Assembly: GCF_015158295.1 (NCBI RefSeq) | Contig: NZ_JACDXV010000001.1 | Span: 1,054,001 to 1,118,000 of the forward strand | Direction: 5' to 3' | DNA: 64,000 nucleotides | From: Devosia faecipullorum | Lineage (GTDB): Bacteria > Pseudomonadota > Alphaproteobacteria > Rhizobiales > Devosiaceae | Part shown: in pieces, positions 36,527 to 46,227 of the stretch | How the letters are laid out: each line of letters opens with the position of its first letter | Position numbering within the stretch: the first letter of the stretch is position 1 | The notes under the pieces: model-generated | Seen by the model: the letters and a program-made list of their open reading frames with translations, nothing else | What the model was told of the DNA's origin: nothing | Databases searched by the model: none | Made by a program: the position numbers and the translations under genes

Positions 36527-36586
36527 CTTAAAACTCCTACTGCTGAAAAAATGCCTTGGCCAATCCGGCCTTGGCGTTGAAATCAC

Positions 36587-37204
36587 TCACTTGCGCATGT
36601 CCCGGTCATAGACGAATTTCGGCATCTCCCAGTGGAAGGCCAGCGCCATGACCCGCAGGGCAAAGCCGAGCGCGGCGGATGCGATGATCATCAGATCGAT
36701 TGGCAGTCCCGCGCCCAGCCCGGCGAAATAGATGATCCCGGTGATCATCGAGACCGTCGCATAAAGCTCGCCCTGGAAGATCAGTGGAATATCGTTGCAC
36801 AAAACATCGCGCAGGATGCCGCCAGCCGTCCCCGTGACCATGCCGGCCACGATGACGATGATGGGATGCACTCCCGCATCGATACCGATATTGCAGCCGA
36901 TAACCGTGAAGACCACGAGGCCCAGCGCGTCGAGCAGCAGAAAGGGCCATTTCAGCCGGTCGATCAGCCGCGCCAGCGGAATGGTCAGCAGCGCCGCGCC
37001 GCAGACCAGGACCAGCACATAGGGATTCTCCACCCAATAGAGCGGATAATGATCGAGCAGAATGTCGCGGATCGTTCCGCCGCCAAGCGCCGTCACACAG
37101 GCAATGAGGCAAACCCCGAACCAATCGATATTCCTGCGTCCCGCCGCCAGCGCCGCGCTCATCGCCTCGGCGGTTATCGCGATATAAAAAGCAATGAGCA
37201 GCAT
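36587..37204 (-). CDS. TRIC-type/UPF0126 cation-channel family membrane protein
   Basis: The 205-residue protein has about seven membrane helices arranged as two similar halves, each with the family glycine motif (GGGTIRD near 43 and GGILRD near 129). Prokaryotic TRIC proteins are trimeric monovalent cation channels. The ATG at 37204 follows GAGG at 6 bases. It lies between uxuA and the cupin gene in the same direction, an unexpected member of a uronate operon. Confidence 0.88.
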   Translation of the reverse strand: MLLIAFYIAITAEAMSAALAAGRRNIDWFGVCLIACVTALGGGTIRDILLDHYPLYWVENPYVLVLVCGAALLTIPLARLIDRLKWPFLLLDALGLVVFTVIGCNIGIDAGVHPIIVIVAGMVTGTAGGILRDVLCNDIPLIFQGELYATVSMITGIIYFAGLGAGLPIDLMIIASAALGFALRVMALAFHWEMPKFVYDRDMRK

Positions 37205-37250
37205 GGTCGTCCTCAAACAATGATGCGCTCACATACCAGCCAATGCGCGG

Positions 37251-37586
37251 CTAAAGAAAGTCGGCACGGTGGGGCGTGAACACGTCCACCAGCCGCCCCT
37301 TCTCCAGCGCCACGACACCGTGGACGAGGCCGGAGGGAACGATGAAACTGCCGCCCTGCCCGACCACTTCGGTGACGCCATCGATGGTCACTTCGAACCG
37401 GCCCTCGGCCACATAGCTCACCTGGATATGCGGATGAGTATGGGGAGCGCCGATCGCACCCTGCTCGAAGCCGAACTCCACCTGCATCAATTCGGGCGTA
37501 TGGATCAGCACCCGCCGCGTATTGCCCGGCCCCAATTCGGTCCAGGCACTGGCCTCGGCTTGGGCGAAAAATCTCTGTTCGGTCAT
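37251..37586 (-). CDS. KdgF-like cupin protein
   Basis: The 111-residue protein is a single cupin with HTHPHIQVSYVAEGRFEVTI carrying the His/Gln metal ligands and a second motif ending IVPSGLVHGVVAL. KdgF proteins speed the ring opening of 4,5-unsaturated uronates made by pectate or alginate lyases. Position directly upstream of uxuA/TRIC and 3 bp after kduD supports that role. Confidence 0.8.
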   Translation of the reverse strand: MTEQRFFAQAEASAWTELGPGNTRRVLIHTPELMQVEFGFEQGAIGAPHTHPHIQVSYVAEGRFEVTIDGVTEVVGQGGSFIVPSGLVHGVVALEKGRLVDVFTPHRADFL

Positions 37587-37589
37587 GAT

Positions 37590-38351
37590 CTACCTCGCAA
37601 GCCAGCCGCCATCGACCGGGATGACGGCGCCGTGCATGTAATTGGAAGCCGGTGCCAACAGGAACACCGCCGCGTCGCCGATATCGGAAGGAACGCCCCA
37701 GCGCCCCGCCGGAATGCGGCCCAGGATCGCTGCCGACCGATCGGGATCATTGCGCAGCGCCTCGGTATTGTTGGTCTCGATATAGCCGGGCGCGATGGCG
37801 TTCACATTGATGCCTCTCGCCGCCCATTCATTGGCCAATAGCCTGGTAATGCCCAGGACGCCGCTCTTGGACGCGGTATAGCTCGCCACCCGGATGCCGC
37901 CCTGGAAACTGAGCATGGACGCGATATTGACGATGCGTGCCTTCCGTCCCGCCGCCAGCGCCTTGCGGGCAAGCGATTGGCTGAGGAAGAACATGGTCTT
38001 GAGATTGATGTCCATCACCGCGTCCCAATCGTGTTCGGTGAAATCCACCGCATCGACCCGCTTGATGATCCCGGCATTGTTGACCAGGCCGTCAATGGGA
38101 CCATATCGCTCCCAAGCGGCCTCGAACATGGCCTGCGCATCCCGGGTCGAAGCCAGGTCGGCGCGCATCTCGACAAAATCGGCACCATGATCCGCCATCA
38201 AGGCCGCCGTCTCGTCCATGCCGGACCGGCCGACGCCGATGACCTTGCCGGCAACGCGGCCGATGCTGAGGGCGATCCCCTGCCCGATGCCGGTATTGGC
38301 GCCGGTGACCATGATGGTCCTGCCGGCGAGGCCGAAGGCTGAAAAGTTCAT
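37590..38351 (-). CDS. kduD: 2-deoxy-D-gluconate 3-dehydrogenase (SDR)
   Basis: The 253-residue short-chain dehydrogenase has the NAD motif TGANTGIG near 16, NNAG near 90 and the catalytic YTASK motif near 155. KduD reduces 2,5-diketo-3-deoxygluconate to KDG. It overlaps the kduI stop by one base, which confirms the pathway pairing. Confidence 0.93.
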   Translation of the reverse strand: MNFSAFGLAGRTIMVTGANTGIGQGIALSIGRVAGKVIGVGRSGMDETAALMADHGADFVEMRADLASTRDAQAMFEAAWERYGPIDGLVNNAGIIKRVDAVDFTEHDWDAVMDINLKTMFFLSQSLARKALAAGRKARIVNIASMLSFQGGIRVASYTASKSGVLGITRLLANEWAARGINVNAIAPGYIETNNTEALRNDPDRSAAILGRIPAGRWGVPSDIGDAAVFLLAPASNYMHGAVIPVDGGWLAR

Positions 38352-39181
38352 CAGAGCAGCTCGTCCATGCCGACCTTCTCGACATCGGTGTAATCGACAT
38401 TATCCCCGGCCATCGCCCATATGAAAGTATAGGCCCCCGTACCTGCCCCGGCATGGATCGACCAGGGCGGCGACAAGACGGCCTGCTCGTTGCGCACGAT
38501 CAGGTGGCGGGTTTCGTCGGGTTCGCCCATCAGATGCATGACAAAGGCGTCCGGTTGCAGGTCGAAATAAAGATAGGCTTCCATGCGCCGGTCATGCACA
38601 TGCGCCGGCATGGTGTTCCACACCGAGCCGGGAGCGAACTGGGTCAGCCCCACCACCAGCTGACAGGTCTTCACGCTGTCCGCGTTCACATATTGATAGA
38701 TGGAGCGTTCGTTTGCCGTGGCGCCGGCACCCATATCGAGCCGCTTGGCGTTTTTCTGCTGCAAAAGCGTGGTCGGGTGGCTCGCATGCGCCGGGGCGCT
38801 GAGCAGGTAATATTTCGCCCCATCGCCGGCAAATCGGACCGTCTTCACACCCCTGCCGATATAGAGCATGTCGCGGACCCCAAGCGCGTGATCCACCCCA
38901 TCGACGGTGATCGTACCGGCCTCCCCGATATTGACCGCGATCAGTTCGCGCCGGTCGAGAAAATTGGCGGTACCCGCCGGCTTGATCGTGTCCAGCGCCA
39001 GCGCGCTGCCATCGGGCACCGCGCCGCCGACTGCCATGCGATCGTAATGGCTATAGGTCCAGCGTACCTGGCCGGGGGCGAACAGATCGTCGATCAGGAA
39101 ATTCTCCCGCAACTCACCCGTGCCCATGGCCGCCGCGCTGATCGGGTCGATGGCGAAGCGAATATCGAAGTCGGCGTTCAT
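38351..39181 (-). CDS. kduI: 5-keto-4-deoxyuronate isomerase
   Basis: The 276-residue protein is full length for KduI. It shows the cupin metal site PAHVHDRRMEAYLYF near 196-210 and GAGTGAYTFIWAMAGDN near the C-terminus. It isomerises 5-keto-4-deoxyuronate to 2,5-diketo-3-deoxygluconate in pectin catabolism. Confidence 0.95.
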   Translation of the reverse strand: MNADFDIRFAIDPISAAAMGTGELRENFLIDDLFAPGQVRWTYSHYDRMAVGGAVPDGSALALDTIKPAGTANFLDRRELIAVNIGEAGTITVDGVDHALGVRDMLYIGRGVKTVRFAGDGAKYYLLSAPAHASHPTTLLQQKNAKRLDMGAGATANERSIYQYVNADSVKTCQLVVGLTQFAPGSVWNTMPAHVHDRRMEAYLYFDLQPDAFVMHLMGEPDETRHLIVRNEQAVLSPPWSIHAGAGTGAYTFIWAMAGDNVDYTDVEKVGMDELL

Positions 39182-39184
39182 TTC

Positions 39185-39934
39185 TCAGATCCTGTCTGTT
39201 CTGGCATTCTCAGCCAGTCGGCTACGATAGCGATCCTGGCTGCGCGAAAGGTGATCGCGCATGGCCTCCCGCGCGCCATCGGCGTCGCGGGCGGAAATGG
39301 CGTCAAGGATAAGGCGGTGCTCTTCATGCAGCCCCACCTGGTATTCATAGGTCAGCACGCTGTCCGTGCCCCAGGGCGAGGCCACGTCGCAGGGAATAGT
39401 CCGGCTGCCCAGCGCTTCGAGCACCTCGATATAGAATGGATTGTTGGTTGCCTCGGCAATCGCCCGGTGAAACGAGAAGTCCGTCTTGCCGGTGGGAACA
39501 TTCCGCTCGAGCAGGCGGCCGAACTCGTTCCATGCCTCGTGGATGGCGGCTTGCTGGCTGGCACTGCGCCGCTGCGCCGCCAGTGCGGCCGACTCGATCT
39601 CGATCCCCATGCGCACTTCAAGCACGTTGAGCGCGACCGAAATCTTGTTGGAGCGCATCCCGGCAATGGCGCTGAAGGCCGAGCTGGCCTGCGCCATGAC
39701 GAAGACGCCTGCGCCCTGTCGCGGCTGCACCATGCCGTCCGCCGCCAGCGCCGCAATGGCTTCGCGCACCACGGTGCGGCTGACGCCAAAATGGCTGGAC
39801 AGCTGGCTTTCGGTCGGCAGTTTGTCGCCCGGCCCCAATTCGCCGCCATTGATGCGCTTGCGCATTGCATCAATGACCATATCGGCGAGCTTGGGCTTTC
39901 GGGCTGGCGGCGGTGTGGCTTCCATCATTGACAT
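39185..39934 (-). CDS. GntR-family (FCD) transcriptional regulator of the uronate operon
   Basis: The 249-residue protein has an N-terminal GntR winged helix (LPTESQLSSHFGVSRTVVREAIAAL, about 38-62) and an FCD effector domain with the metal-binding His residues (FHRAI, EHRLI, RDHL). It lies inside the operon, between dctM and kduI, with 3-4 bp spacing on each side, so it is probably autoregulated. A matching operator stands upstream of dctP. The ligand is likely a uronate or KDG. Confidence 0.88.
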   Translation of the reverse strand: MSMMEATPPPARKPKLADMVIDAMRKRINGGELGPGDKLPTESQLSSHFGVSRTVVREAIAALAADGMVQPRQGAGVFVMAQASSAFSAIAGMRSNKISVALNVLEVRMGIEIESAALAAQRRSASQQAAIHEAWNEFGRLLERNVPTGKTDFSFHRAIAEATNNPFYIEVLEALGSRTIPCDVASPWGTDSVLTYEYQVGLHEEHRLILDAISARDADGAREAMRDHLSRSQDRYRSRLAENARTDRI

Positions 39935-39938
39935 GGCA

Positions 39939-41219
39939 TTACCGGAACAGGCTCGGCAGCCACAGCGACAAGGCCGGAATGTAGGTGACCAGCCCCAGCA
40001 CGATGAGACCGGCGGCATAGAAAGGCAATACGCTTTTCATCGCCGTCCAGATCGAGATCTTGCCCACCGCTGCCGCCACGAACTGCACCGGCCCGAGCGG
40101 CGGCGTATTGAGGCCGATACCCAGATTGAGGATCATGATGACGCCGAAATGCACCGGGTCGACGCCGAATTTCTGCACCATCGGCAAGAAGATCGGCGTG
40201 GTGATGATGATCAGCGGCCCCATATCCATGAACGTGCCAAGCACGAGCAGCATGACATTGATCAGCAGCAGCACCATGATCGGATCGGTGGTCAGCGTCG
40301 AAATCATGTCGGTCAGGATCGGCGCCACCCGAAGATAGGCCATGAGCCAGCCGAACGAGGCCGCCGCGCCGATGATGAACAGCACCATGGAGGTGGTGCG
40401 CACCGCCCCGAGCACCGAATGCACGAATTCGCTCCAGGTCAGCGACCGATAGACCAGCAGTGTCACCAGCAGCGCATAGATGACCGCGATGCAGGAGCTT
40501 TCCGTGGCTGTGAACACGCCCGACCGCACGCCGCCAAAGATGATGCCAATCAACATCAGGCCCGGAATGGACACGAGGAAATATTGAAACGCCTTGTAAA
40601 AGCCCGGAAATGGTTCGGTCGGATAGCCGCGCTTCACCGCTACGACATAGGCGGTGAGGCCCAGCGCCCCGGCCAGGAGCAGACCGGGGATGATCCCCGC
40701 CGTGAACAGGTCCGCGATCGAGATGCGGCCCCCGCCCGACAGCGAATAGATGATCATGTTGTGGCTGGGCGGTAAGAGCAGCGCGATCAGCGCCGCCATC
40801 GAGGTGACATTGACCGCGTAATCGGCGCCATAGCCACGCGCCTTCATCTGCGGGATCATGATGCCGCCGACCGCCGCCGCTTCGGCGACCGCAGAGCCGG
40901 AAATGCCGCCGAACAGGGTCGAGGCGGCGACGTTCACCTGGCCCAGCCCGCCGCGGACATGGCCGATCAACGCCCCGGCAAAGGAAATGATCCGCGCCGC
41001 GATACCGCCGCGCATCATCAGGTCGCCGGCAAAGATGAAGAAGGGAATGGCGAGGAGCGTAAACCCGGCAAGGCCCGAATTGAGCTGCTGGAACACCACG
41101 ATGGCAGGGCGTCCGAGATAGACGATGGTCGCGAAGCTGGCAATTCCGAGGCAGAAGGCGATGGGCGTGCCCACCATCATCAGTGCAGTGAACACACCGA
41201 AGAGGATCCAATATTCCAT
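39939..41219 (-). CDS. dctM: TRAP transporter large permease (DctM type)
   Basis: The 426-residue protein has about twelve membrane segments and DctM motifs such as GGISGSAVAEAAAVGGIMIP near 95 and PPSHNMIIYS near 150. It forms the sodium-driven transport channel, fed by the periplasmic DctP-type protein. Its stop overlaps the region of the GntR start within a few bases. Confidence 0.93.
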   Translation of the reverse strand: MEYWILFGVFTALMMVGTPIAFCLGIASFATIVYLGRPAIVVFQQLNSGLAGFTLLAIPFFIFAGDLMMRGGIAARIISFAGALIGHVRGGLGQVNVAASTLFGGISGSAVAEAAAVGGIMIPQMKARGYGADYAVNVTSMAALIALLLPPSHNMIIYSLSGGGRISIADLFTAGIIPGLLLAGALGLTAYVVAVKRGYPTEPFPGFYKAFQYFLVSIPGLMLIGIIFGGVRSGVFTATESSCIAVIYALLVTLLVYRSLTWSEFVHSVLGAVRTTSMVLFIIGAAASFGWLMAYLRVAPILTDMISTLTTDPIMVLLLINVMLLVLGTFMDMGPLIIITTPIFLPMVQKFGVDPVHFGVIMILNLGIGLNTPPLGPVQFVAAAVGKISIWTAMKSVLPFYAAGLIVLGLVTYIPALSLWLPSLFR

Positions 41220-41224
41220 GGCGA

Positions 41225-41749
41225 TCAGGCCTCGGTCACGAGTTCAGCAGGAGGCTCGTCGACGGGCTCGCCGGCAAGGCGCAGCAAAATGCGCTCAAGG
41301 GCGTAAAGGCACATCAGAAAGCCGGAAATGACGATGGGAAGATAGGTCATGGTCTGCGGCAGGTGCAGAACCGGAATGCTCACGGTCCAGCCGCGAATAG
41401 CCAGCAGAGCGCCATAATAGACCATGCCGAACGCGAAGGCGAAAATAGCGAGGTCGCTGATCGTGCGCAGCGTGCCCTTGGCCGCCTTGGGCAGCACATA
41501 GATCAGCACGTCGAACCCCATGTGGAAATTCTCACGCACGCCGACCGCGGCGCCCAGAAAAATGAACCAGCTCATCAGCATGATCGCCGCGCCTTCGGTC
41601 CAGGACGGAGAAGCATTGACCACGAAGCGCATATAGACCTGAAAGGCCACGATCGCCGTCATCAGCACCAGTCCGACGCCAGCGAGCCACAGCGCGGCAT
41701 TGGATGTGGCCCGCAGCACATTGCTGGCAGGCAGGAGCCATTGTCTCAC
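41225..41749 (-). CDS. dctQ: TRAP transporter small permease (DctQ type)
   Basis: The 174-residue protein has four membrane helices and the DctQ-type segment SPSWTEGAAIMLMSWFIFLGA. It partners DctM; 5 bp separate the genes. Confidence 0.9.
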   Translation of the reverse strand: MRQWLLPASNVLRATSNAALWLAGVGLVLMTAIVAFQVYMRFVVNASPSWTEGAAIMLMSWFIFLGAAVGVRENFHMGFDVLIYVLPKAAKGTLRTISDLAIFAFAFGMVYYGALLAIRGWTVSIPVLHLPQTMTYLPIVISGFLMCLYALERILLRLAGEPVDEPPAELVTEA

Positions 41750-41803
41750 GAGAAAATCCTCCGAAATGGGAGCCGGGCCGGCTTGCGTCGGCCCGGCATT
41801 CGA

Positions 41804-42784
41804 TCAGCCTTCGGTGGCCTGGATGCGCGCGACCAGATCCTTCAAAGCCGGGTCGGTGACGTATTTCTCGTAGACCGGCTTCATCGCTTCGATGAACGGC
41901 GTCTTGTCCACAGTGTTGATCGTGGCACCGAGCGCTTCAACTGCGGCCTTGGACTCGATTTCCTTGGCAGCCCAGAGGTCACGCTGATAGCCCACCGATT
42001 CCTTGGCGGCTTCGCGCATCGCGGCCTGGACGTCGGCATCCAGCCCATCCCAGATGATCTTGGAAACGACCAGCACTTCGGGCACCATCAGGTGCTCGTC
42101 CAGCGAATAGAATTTGGCGACTTCGGCATGACCGGCAGTGTCATAGCTCGGATAATTGTTCTCGGCGCCGTCGATAACGCCGGTCTGGATGCCGGAATAG
42201 ACTTCGCCATAAGGCATCGGGGTGGCATTGCCGCCCAGCGCGCCGACCATGTCGACGAAAATGTCGGACTGCATGACGCGGAACTTCATCCCGTCCATGT
42301 CAGCGGGCGTCGTGATCGGCTTGGAGCTGTTGTAGAACGAACGTGCGCCGCCATCGTAATAGGCCAGCGCCACCACATCCACGGCATCGAATGCCGCCAA
42401 GATTTCCTCGCCGATCGGACCATCGAGTACATTGTGGAAATGCTCGGCGGAACGGAAGATGTACGGCAATTGCGTCACGGTGGCTTCAGGAACCTGGGTG
42501 CCAAAGGCACCGATGGAAATTCGATTGAGATCGATCACCCCGAACTGGGTCTGCTCGATCGTGTCGGCCTCGCCTCCCAACTGGGCCGAGTGAAACACTT
42601 CCACCGAGTAGCGACCACCGGTCTTTTCGCTCAGCAATTCGCCGAACTTCTTGACGGCTTCGACTGTGGGATAGCCATCAGGATGAGTGTCGGACGAGCG
42701 CAGCACCGTCTGGGCGCTCGCGGCAGACATCATCAGGCTGGACGCAATGACGGCAGCAGCCGCCATTTTTGGCAGATGTAACAT
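41804..42784 (-). CDS. dctP: TRAP transporter substrate-binding protein (DctP type)
   Basis: The 326-residue protein has a signal peptide (cleaved after ASA near residue 24) and the DctP fold, with [20 protein letters not shown], the conserved Arg in [14 protein letters not shown] that binds the carboxylate, and [14 protein letters not shown]. It starts the uronate operon, so uronates or unsaturated oligogalacturonide products are the expected ligands. GGGAGG lies 6 bases before the ATG. Confidence 0.9.
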   Translation of the reverse strand: MLHLPKMAAAAVIASSLMMSAASAQTVLRSSDTHPDGYPTVEAVKKFGELLSEKTGGRYSVEVFHSAQLGGEADTIEQTQFGVIDLNRISIGAFGTQVPEATVTQLPYIFRSAEHFHNVLDGPIGEEILAAFDAVDVVALAYYDGGARSFYNSSKPITTPADMDGMKFRVMQSDIFVDMVGALGGNATPMPYGEVYSGIQTGVIDGAENNYPSYDTAGHAEVAKFYSLDEHLMVPEVLVVSKIIWDGLDADVQAAMREAAKESVGYQRDLWAAKEIESKAAVEALGATINTVDKTPFIEAMKPVYEKYVTDPALKDLVARIQATEG

Positions 42785-42918
42785 GAATTCCTCCCAATTT
42801 GCTTGTGGACCCGCCTATCCCCACGCAGCCGCAACGGCGGAACAAACCACCATCCCTTCCGGCCCCATTTGCACATGAACGGGTCGCCTGCAAACTGGTA
42901 TGGAAGATGAAATCACAA

Positions 42919-42953
42919 GTCAACATACAATAGTTGTCAAGTTGTATGATGAC
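42919..42953 (-). promoter_or_regulatory. GntR-type operator upstream of dctP
   Basis: GTCAACATACAA (42919) and TTGTATGATGAC (42942) form a 12-bp inverted repeat with 11 matches and an 11-bp spacer, about 135 bp upstream of dctP. The TTGTATG core resembles sites of rhizobial FCD-type GntR regulators. Confidence 0.65.
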
Positions 42954-42993
42954 TCCTGGAAGATGAGCATGCCGTCGGGGCGACGTACCGGCA

Positions 42994-43022
42994 AAGAAAA
43001 ACCCCCGGACAGGCCGGGGGTT
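42994..43022 (-). terminator. Rho-independent terminator of lpdA
   Basis: Arms CCCCCGG and CCGGGGG around a 5-base loop are followed on the minus strand by a T-rich tail, 32 bp after the lpdA stop. Confidence 0.9.
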
Positions 43023-43053
43023 CAGGGTCTCGAATTCGGTGAGGATAGCGTGG

Positions 43054-44463
43054 CTAGATGTGGATCGCGCCGTCGCCCAGGGCCAGTGCCGCTTCGCGGA
43101 TGGCTTCGGACAACGTGGGATGGGCATGGGTGGTGCGCGCCAGATCCTCGGCCGCACCGGAAAATTCCATCAAAGTCACCAATTCATGGATCATCTCACC
43201 GGCATTCTTGCCCACGATATGAGCGCCCAGCACGCGGTCGGTGCTGACATCGGCAAGAATTTTCACAAAACCCTGAGTAGCCAGCATCGCCTTGGCCCGG
43301 CCATTGGCGGTGAAGGGGAACTTGCCGATCTTGTAGTCGATCCCCTCGGCCTTGAGCTCGTCCTCGGTCTTGCCCACGGAAGCCACTTCGGGCGTGGTAT
43401 AGACCACGGCGGGAATGGCGGCATAATTGACATGCCCCGCCTGCCCCGAAAGAATTTCGGCCACGGCGATGCCCTCGTCTTCGGCCTTGTGCGCCAGCAT
43501 CGGGCCGACGATCACGTCGCCGATGGCATAGATGCCGTCCACCGAGCTCTTGTATTGGGCATCGACCCGTACGCGGCCGCGCTCATCCAGCGCCACCCCG
43601 GCAATGTCGAGGCCAAGCCCCTCGGTGAAGGGCTTGCGGCCAATGGCGACCAGCGCCACATCCGCCTCAAGGCTTTCCGCCTCGCCACCCTTGGCGGGCT
43701 CGACGCGCACCTGCAGCGAGCCGTTCTCCTGCTTGTCGATACCGGCAACCTTGCTCGACAGCTTAAATTCCATGCCCTGCTTTTGCAGCATGCGCTGGAA
43801 CTGGCGGGCCACTTCGCTATCCATGCCCGGCAGAATACGGTCGAGATATTCGACCACGGTGACCTGGGCGCCAAGGCGCATCCACACCGAGCCCAGCTCC
43901 AGCCCGATGACGCCGGCGCCGATGACCACCAGCTTGTTCGGCACCTGCTCCAGCGTCAGCGCGCCGGTGGAAGTCACGATCTGTTTCTCGTCGATCACGA
44001 TGCCCGGCAGATTGGCCGAGACCGACCCGGTGGCGATAACGATATTCTTGGTTGCGATCTCGGTCTGCGGGCCGCTCTGGGGCGTCACCAGAACCTTGCC
44101 GGCCGCGGGAATGGAACCGATGCCGCGGAATACGGTGATCTTGTTCTTCTTGAACAGGTAGTCCACGCCGCCGACATTGGACGCCACCGTCTCGGCCCGA
44201 TGGTTCATCATCTGCTTGAGATTGAGCTGCGGCGCCGGAATGTCGATGCCCAGGGCCTTGAAGCCATGCCCGGCCTCTTCGAACACTTCGGAGGCGTGCA
44301 ACAGCGCCTTGGAGGGGATGCAACCGATATTGAGGCAGGTGCCGCCCAGCGTCGCCCACTTCTCGACCACGGCCACTTTCATGCCCAATTGTGCCGCGCG
44401 GATCGCACAGACATAGCCGCCCGGGCCGGAACCGATGATGGTAAGGTCGAATTGGTCTGCCAT
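43054..44463 (-). CDS. lpdA: Dihydrolipoyl dehydrogenase (E3)
   Basis: The 469-residue flavoprotein has the FAD motif IGSGPGG near 10-16, the redox disulfide C43/C48 in [16 protein letters not shown], the NAD motif [13 protein letters not shown] near 180 and the C-terminal catalytic HAHPTLSE. It reoxidises dihydrolipoamide of the 2-oxoglutarate dehydrogenase complex, whose E1 and E2 genes lie 2.4 kb upstream. Confidence 0.96.
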   Translation of the reverse strand: MADQFDLTIIGSGPGGYVCAIRAAQLGMKVAVVEKWATLGGTCLNIGCIPSKALLHASEVFEEAGHGFKALGIDIPAPQLNLKQMMNHRAETVASNVGGVDYLFKKNKITVFRGIGSIPAAGKVLVTPQSGPQTEIATKNIVIATGSVSANLPGIVIDEKQIVTSTGALTLEQVPNKLVVIGAGVIGLELGSVWMRLGAQVTVVEYLDRILPGMDSEVARQFQRMLQKQGMEFKLSSKVAGIDKQENGSLQVRVEPAKGGEAESLEADVALVAIGRKPFTEGLGLDIAGVALDERGRVRVDAQYKSSVDGIYAIGDVIVGPMLAHKAEDEGIAVAEILSGQAGHVNYAAIPAVVYTTPEVASVGKTEDELKAEGIDYKIGKFPFTANGRAKAMLATQGFVKILADVSTDRVLGAHIVGKNAGEMIHELVTLMEFSGAAEDLARTTHAHPTLSEAIREAALALGDGAIHI

Positions 44464-44483
44464 TGTCTTGCCTCGAAGAGTGA

Positions 44484-45116
44484 TCAGCGCTGCTGTGCCA
44501 AAGCGACACGAACAGCCAGCGCCAGAAATGTAATGCCGGTAACGCGATTAAACCACCGGCCCGCGCGGAAAAAGCCTTGCCGTACCGAAGCGGTCGTAAA
44601 GAAGACCGACACCAGTGCAAACCAGGCAAAAAGCATGAGGCTCATGCTGCCCACATAGATCACCTTGGCCTGCCCATCGGTGTGGGCAGACACCAGCGAG
44701 GTGAAAAGGGCGAGGAAGAACAGCACCGCCTTGGGATTGAGCAGATTGGTCAGGAAACCCAGAGCAAAGGCGGCCATGTCGCCCTTGCCCATCCCGGCCT
44801 GATCGGCCACGTCCGGCAGTCGCGGCGGCGGGCTGCGCAATGCCGAGACGGCCAGCCATACGAGATAGGCCGCGCCGGCCCATTTGAGAATATTGAACAG
44901 CAGCAGCGACTGACCGACGATCACGCCGACGCCAAGCAATGTGTAGGTGCCATGCACGAGGATTGAAGTGGCCACGCCGGCCGAGGTCATGATCGCGGCA
45001 CGACGGTCCAGCACCACCGACTGGCGCAATACCATGGCGAAATCGGCGCCCGGAATGACGGCATTGATGCCGAAGGCCAGCATCAGACCCACAAATTCCA
45101 GCCAGGGAAATTCCAT
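44484..45116 (-). CDS. LysE/RhtB family amino-acid exporter
   Basis: The 210-residue protein has six membrane helices and the family motif [17 protein letters not shown] near 15-31, with [19 protein letters not shown] near 115-133. It exports amino acids or related metabolites; substrate unknown. The ATG at 45116 fits family length. It is 20 bp upstream of lpdA and may share a transcript. Confidence 0.88.
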   Translation of the reverse strand: MEFPWLEFVGLMLAFGINAVIPGADFAMVLRQSVVLDRRAAIMTSAGVATSILVHGTYTLLGVGVIVGQSLLLFNILKWAGAAYLVWLAVSALRSPPPRLPDVADQAGMGKGDMAAFALGFLTNLLNPKAVLFFLALFTSLVSAHTDGQAKVIYVGSMSLMLFAWFALVSVFFTTASVRQGFFRAGRWFNRVTGITFLALAVRVALAQQR

Positions 45117-45221
45117 TGCCGCCACCGCGCATGAACAAGCAAAGCCAGCGATACACGACGCCGGTGCGCCGGGCAACGGACAGGGCCGTGTGATGCCCTG
45201 CCCATGCGGCAAGACCCTATG

Positions 45222-45611
45222 CTAGAACGCGACACCCACGAATATCAGCACCAGCCCGATCAACGACACCATCCAGAAGGCAGAACGCATCAGCGGAACG
45301 TCAATGAAATAGGCGGGCAGATAGGCCCCGCGCGCCCAGAACCAGATTTGGGTACCCCATTGGGTCAGCCCGTCGGAACGACCGGACAATTCCGTGGCCA
45401 CGGCAAGGGCGATGAAGATGCCGTAGGTCTCAAGGAAGTTGCGCAGCGCCCGCTCGCCCCGTGCCGCCCACTTGTTCGGCGAGCGTTCATTGTCCCGCTG
45501 GCTTCCGGCGTAGCGCACGCCATAGTCGAGACGATAGGCGGTGGACTGCACAATGACATAGGCGAGAGCCAGCACCGCGCTCCAGATCAGCATAGTCAGT
45601 TCGATGGACAT
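45222..45611 (-). CDS. MAPEG family membrane protein
   Basis: The 129-residue protein has four hydrophobic segments and the MAPEG motif RGERALRNFLETYGIFIALA (about 52-71). The family includes glutathione-dependent membrane enzymes, but bacterial members of this branch are uncharacterised. Confidence 0.85.
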   Translation of the reverse strand: MSIELTMLIWSAVLALAYVIVQSTAYRLDYGVRYAGSQRDNERSPNKWAARGERALRNFLETYGIFIALAVATELSGRSDGLTQWGTQIWFWARGAYLPAYFIDVPLMRSAFWMVSLIGLVLIFVGVAF

Positions 45612-45665
45612 TTATTCTCCTTGGCTGGCGTCATGATAGAAGAACGAACGGCCAGCACAATCGGA

Positions 45666-46160
45666 TCATTTGCAACCATCGAGCATGAAAGCGTCACCGG
45701 GAGAAACCGCATCGAACCATTCGTCATTGCGATATTGCGAATACCAGATGCTGGCGGCAAGGTCGGGCACGATAAGCTGTTCGGGCGCGTTCGATCCCGG
45801 CTCGCTGTCGAGAAAACGCACCTTTCCGTCGTAAAGACCATAAATAGGAGAATGCCGGTCTTCGTCCGGAAATGCGCAGATTTCGCTGGTTCCCGGACCG
45901 CAGACGCCGCTGATCGACCAGATCGGCGCGCCAAAGCCATTGGGCACATGCACCGCGCCATTCAGCGTAACGCCGGAATTGGGCATTTCCAGATAGAAGG
46001 CGGCGATCTGGTTAGCGGCGGCAATTTGCGGGACGCGCTGGAAGGTCAGATACCACGGCGCGTCGGGCTGCTTGTAGCGGGCATTATGCAGCGTGCATTC
46101 CTCCGCCAGGCCGGAGCCTCCGAGCAGCAATGTCAGAGAGAAAGCAAGCCACACCCGCAT
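45666..46160 (-). CDS. Exported protein of unknown function
   Basis: The 164-residue product has a signal peptide (MRVWLAFSLTLLLGGSGLA, cleaved before EECTL) and four cysteines in the mature part that could form disulfides. I recognise no family. GGAGG stands 5 bases before the ATG at 46160. It is oriented with lpdA and the suc genes. Confidence 0.75.
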   Translation of the reverse strand: MRVWLAFSLTLLLGGSGLAEECTLHNARYKQPDAPWYLTFQRVPQIAAANQIAAFYLEMPNSGVTLNGAVHVPNGFGAPIWSISGVCGPGTSEICAFPDEDRHSPIYGLYDGKVRFLDSEPGSNAPEQLIVPDLAASIWYSQYRNDEWFDAVSPGDAFMLDGCK

Positions 46161-46227
46161 GATAACCTCCTGAATTCTCAGCAAGTATCCGCAATCGACA
46201 CCCTGCTTCCACCCCGCTTCAGGGGGG

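Noticed and set aside
35159..36580. A 473-codon plus-strand frame opposite uxuA
   Set aside because: uxuA on the minus strand is full length with a good start; the plus frame is its shadow.
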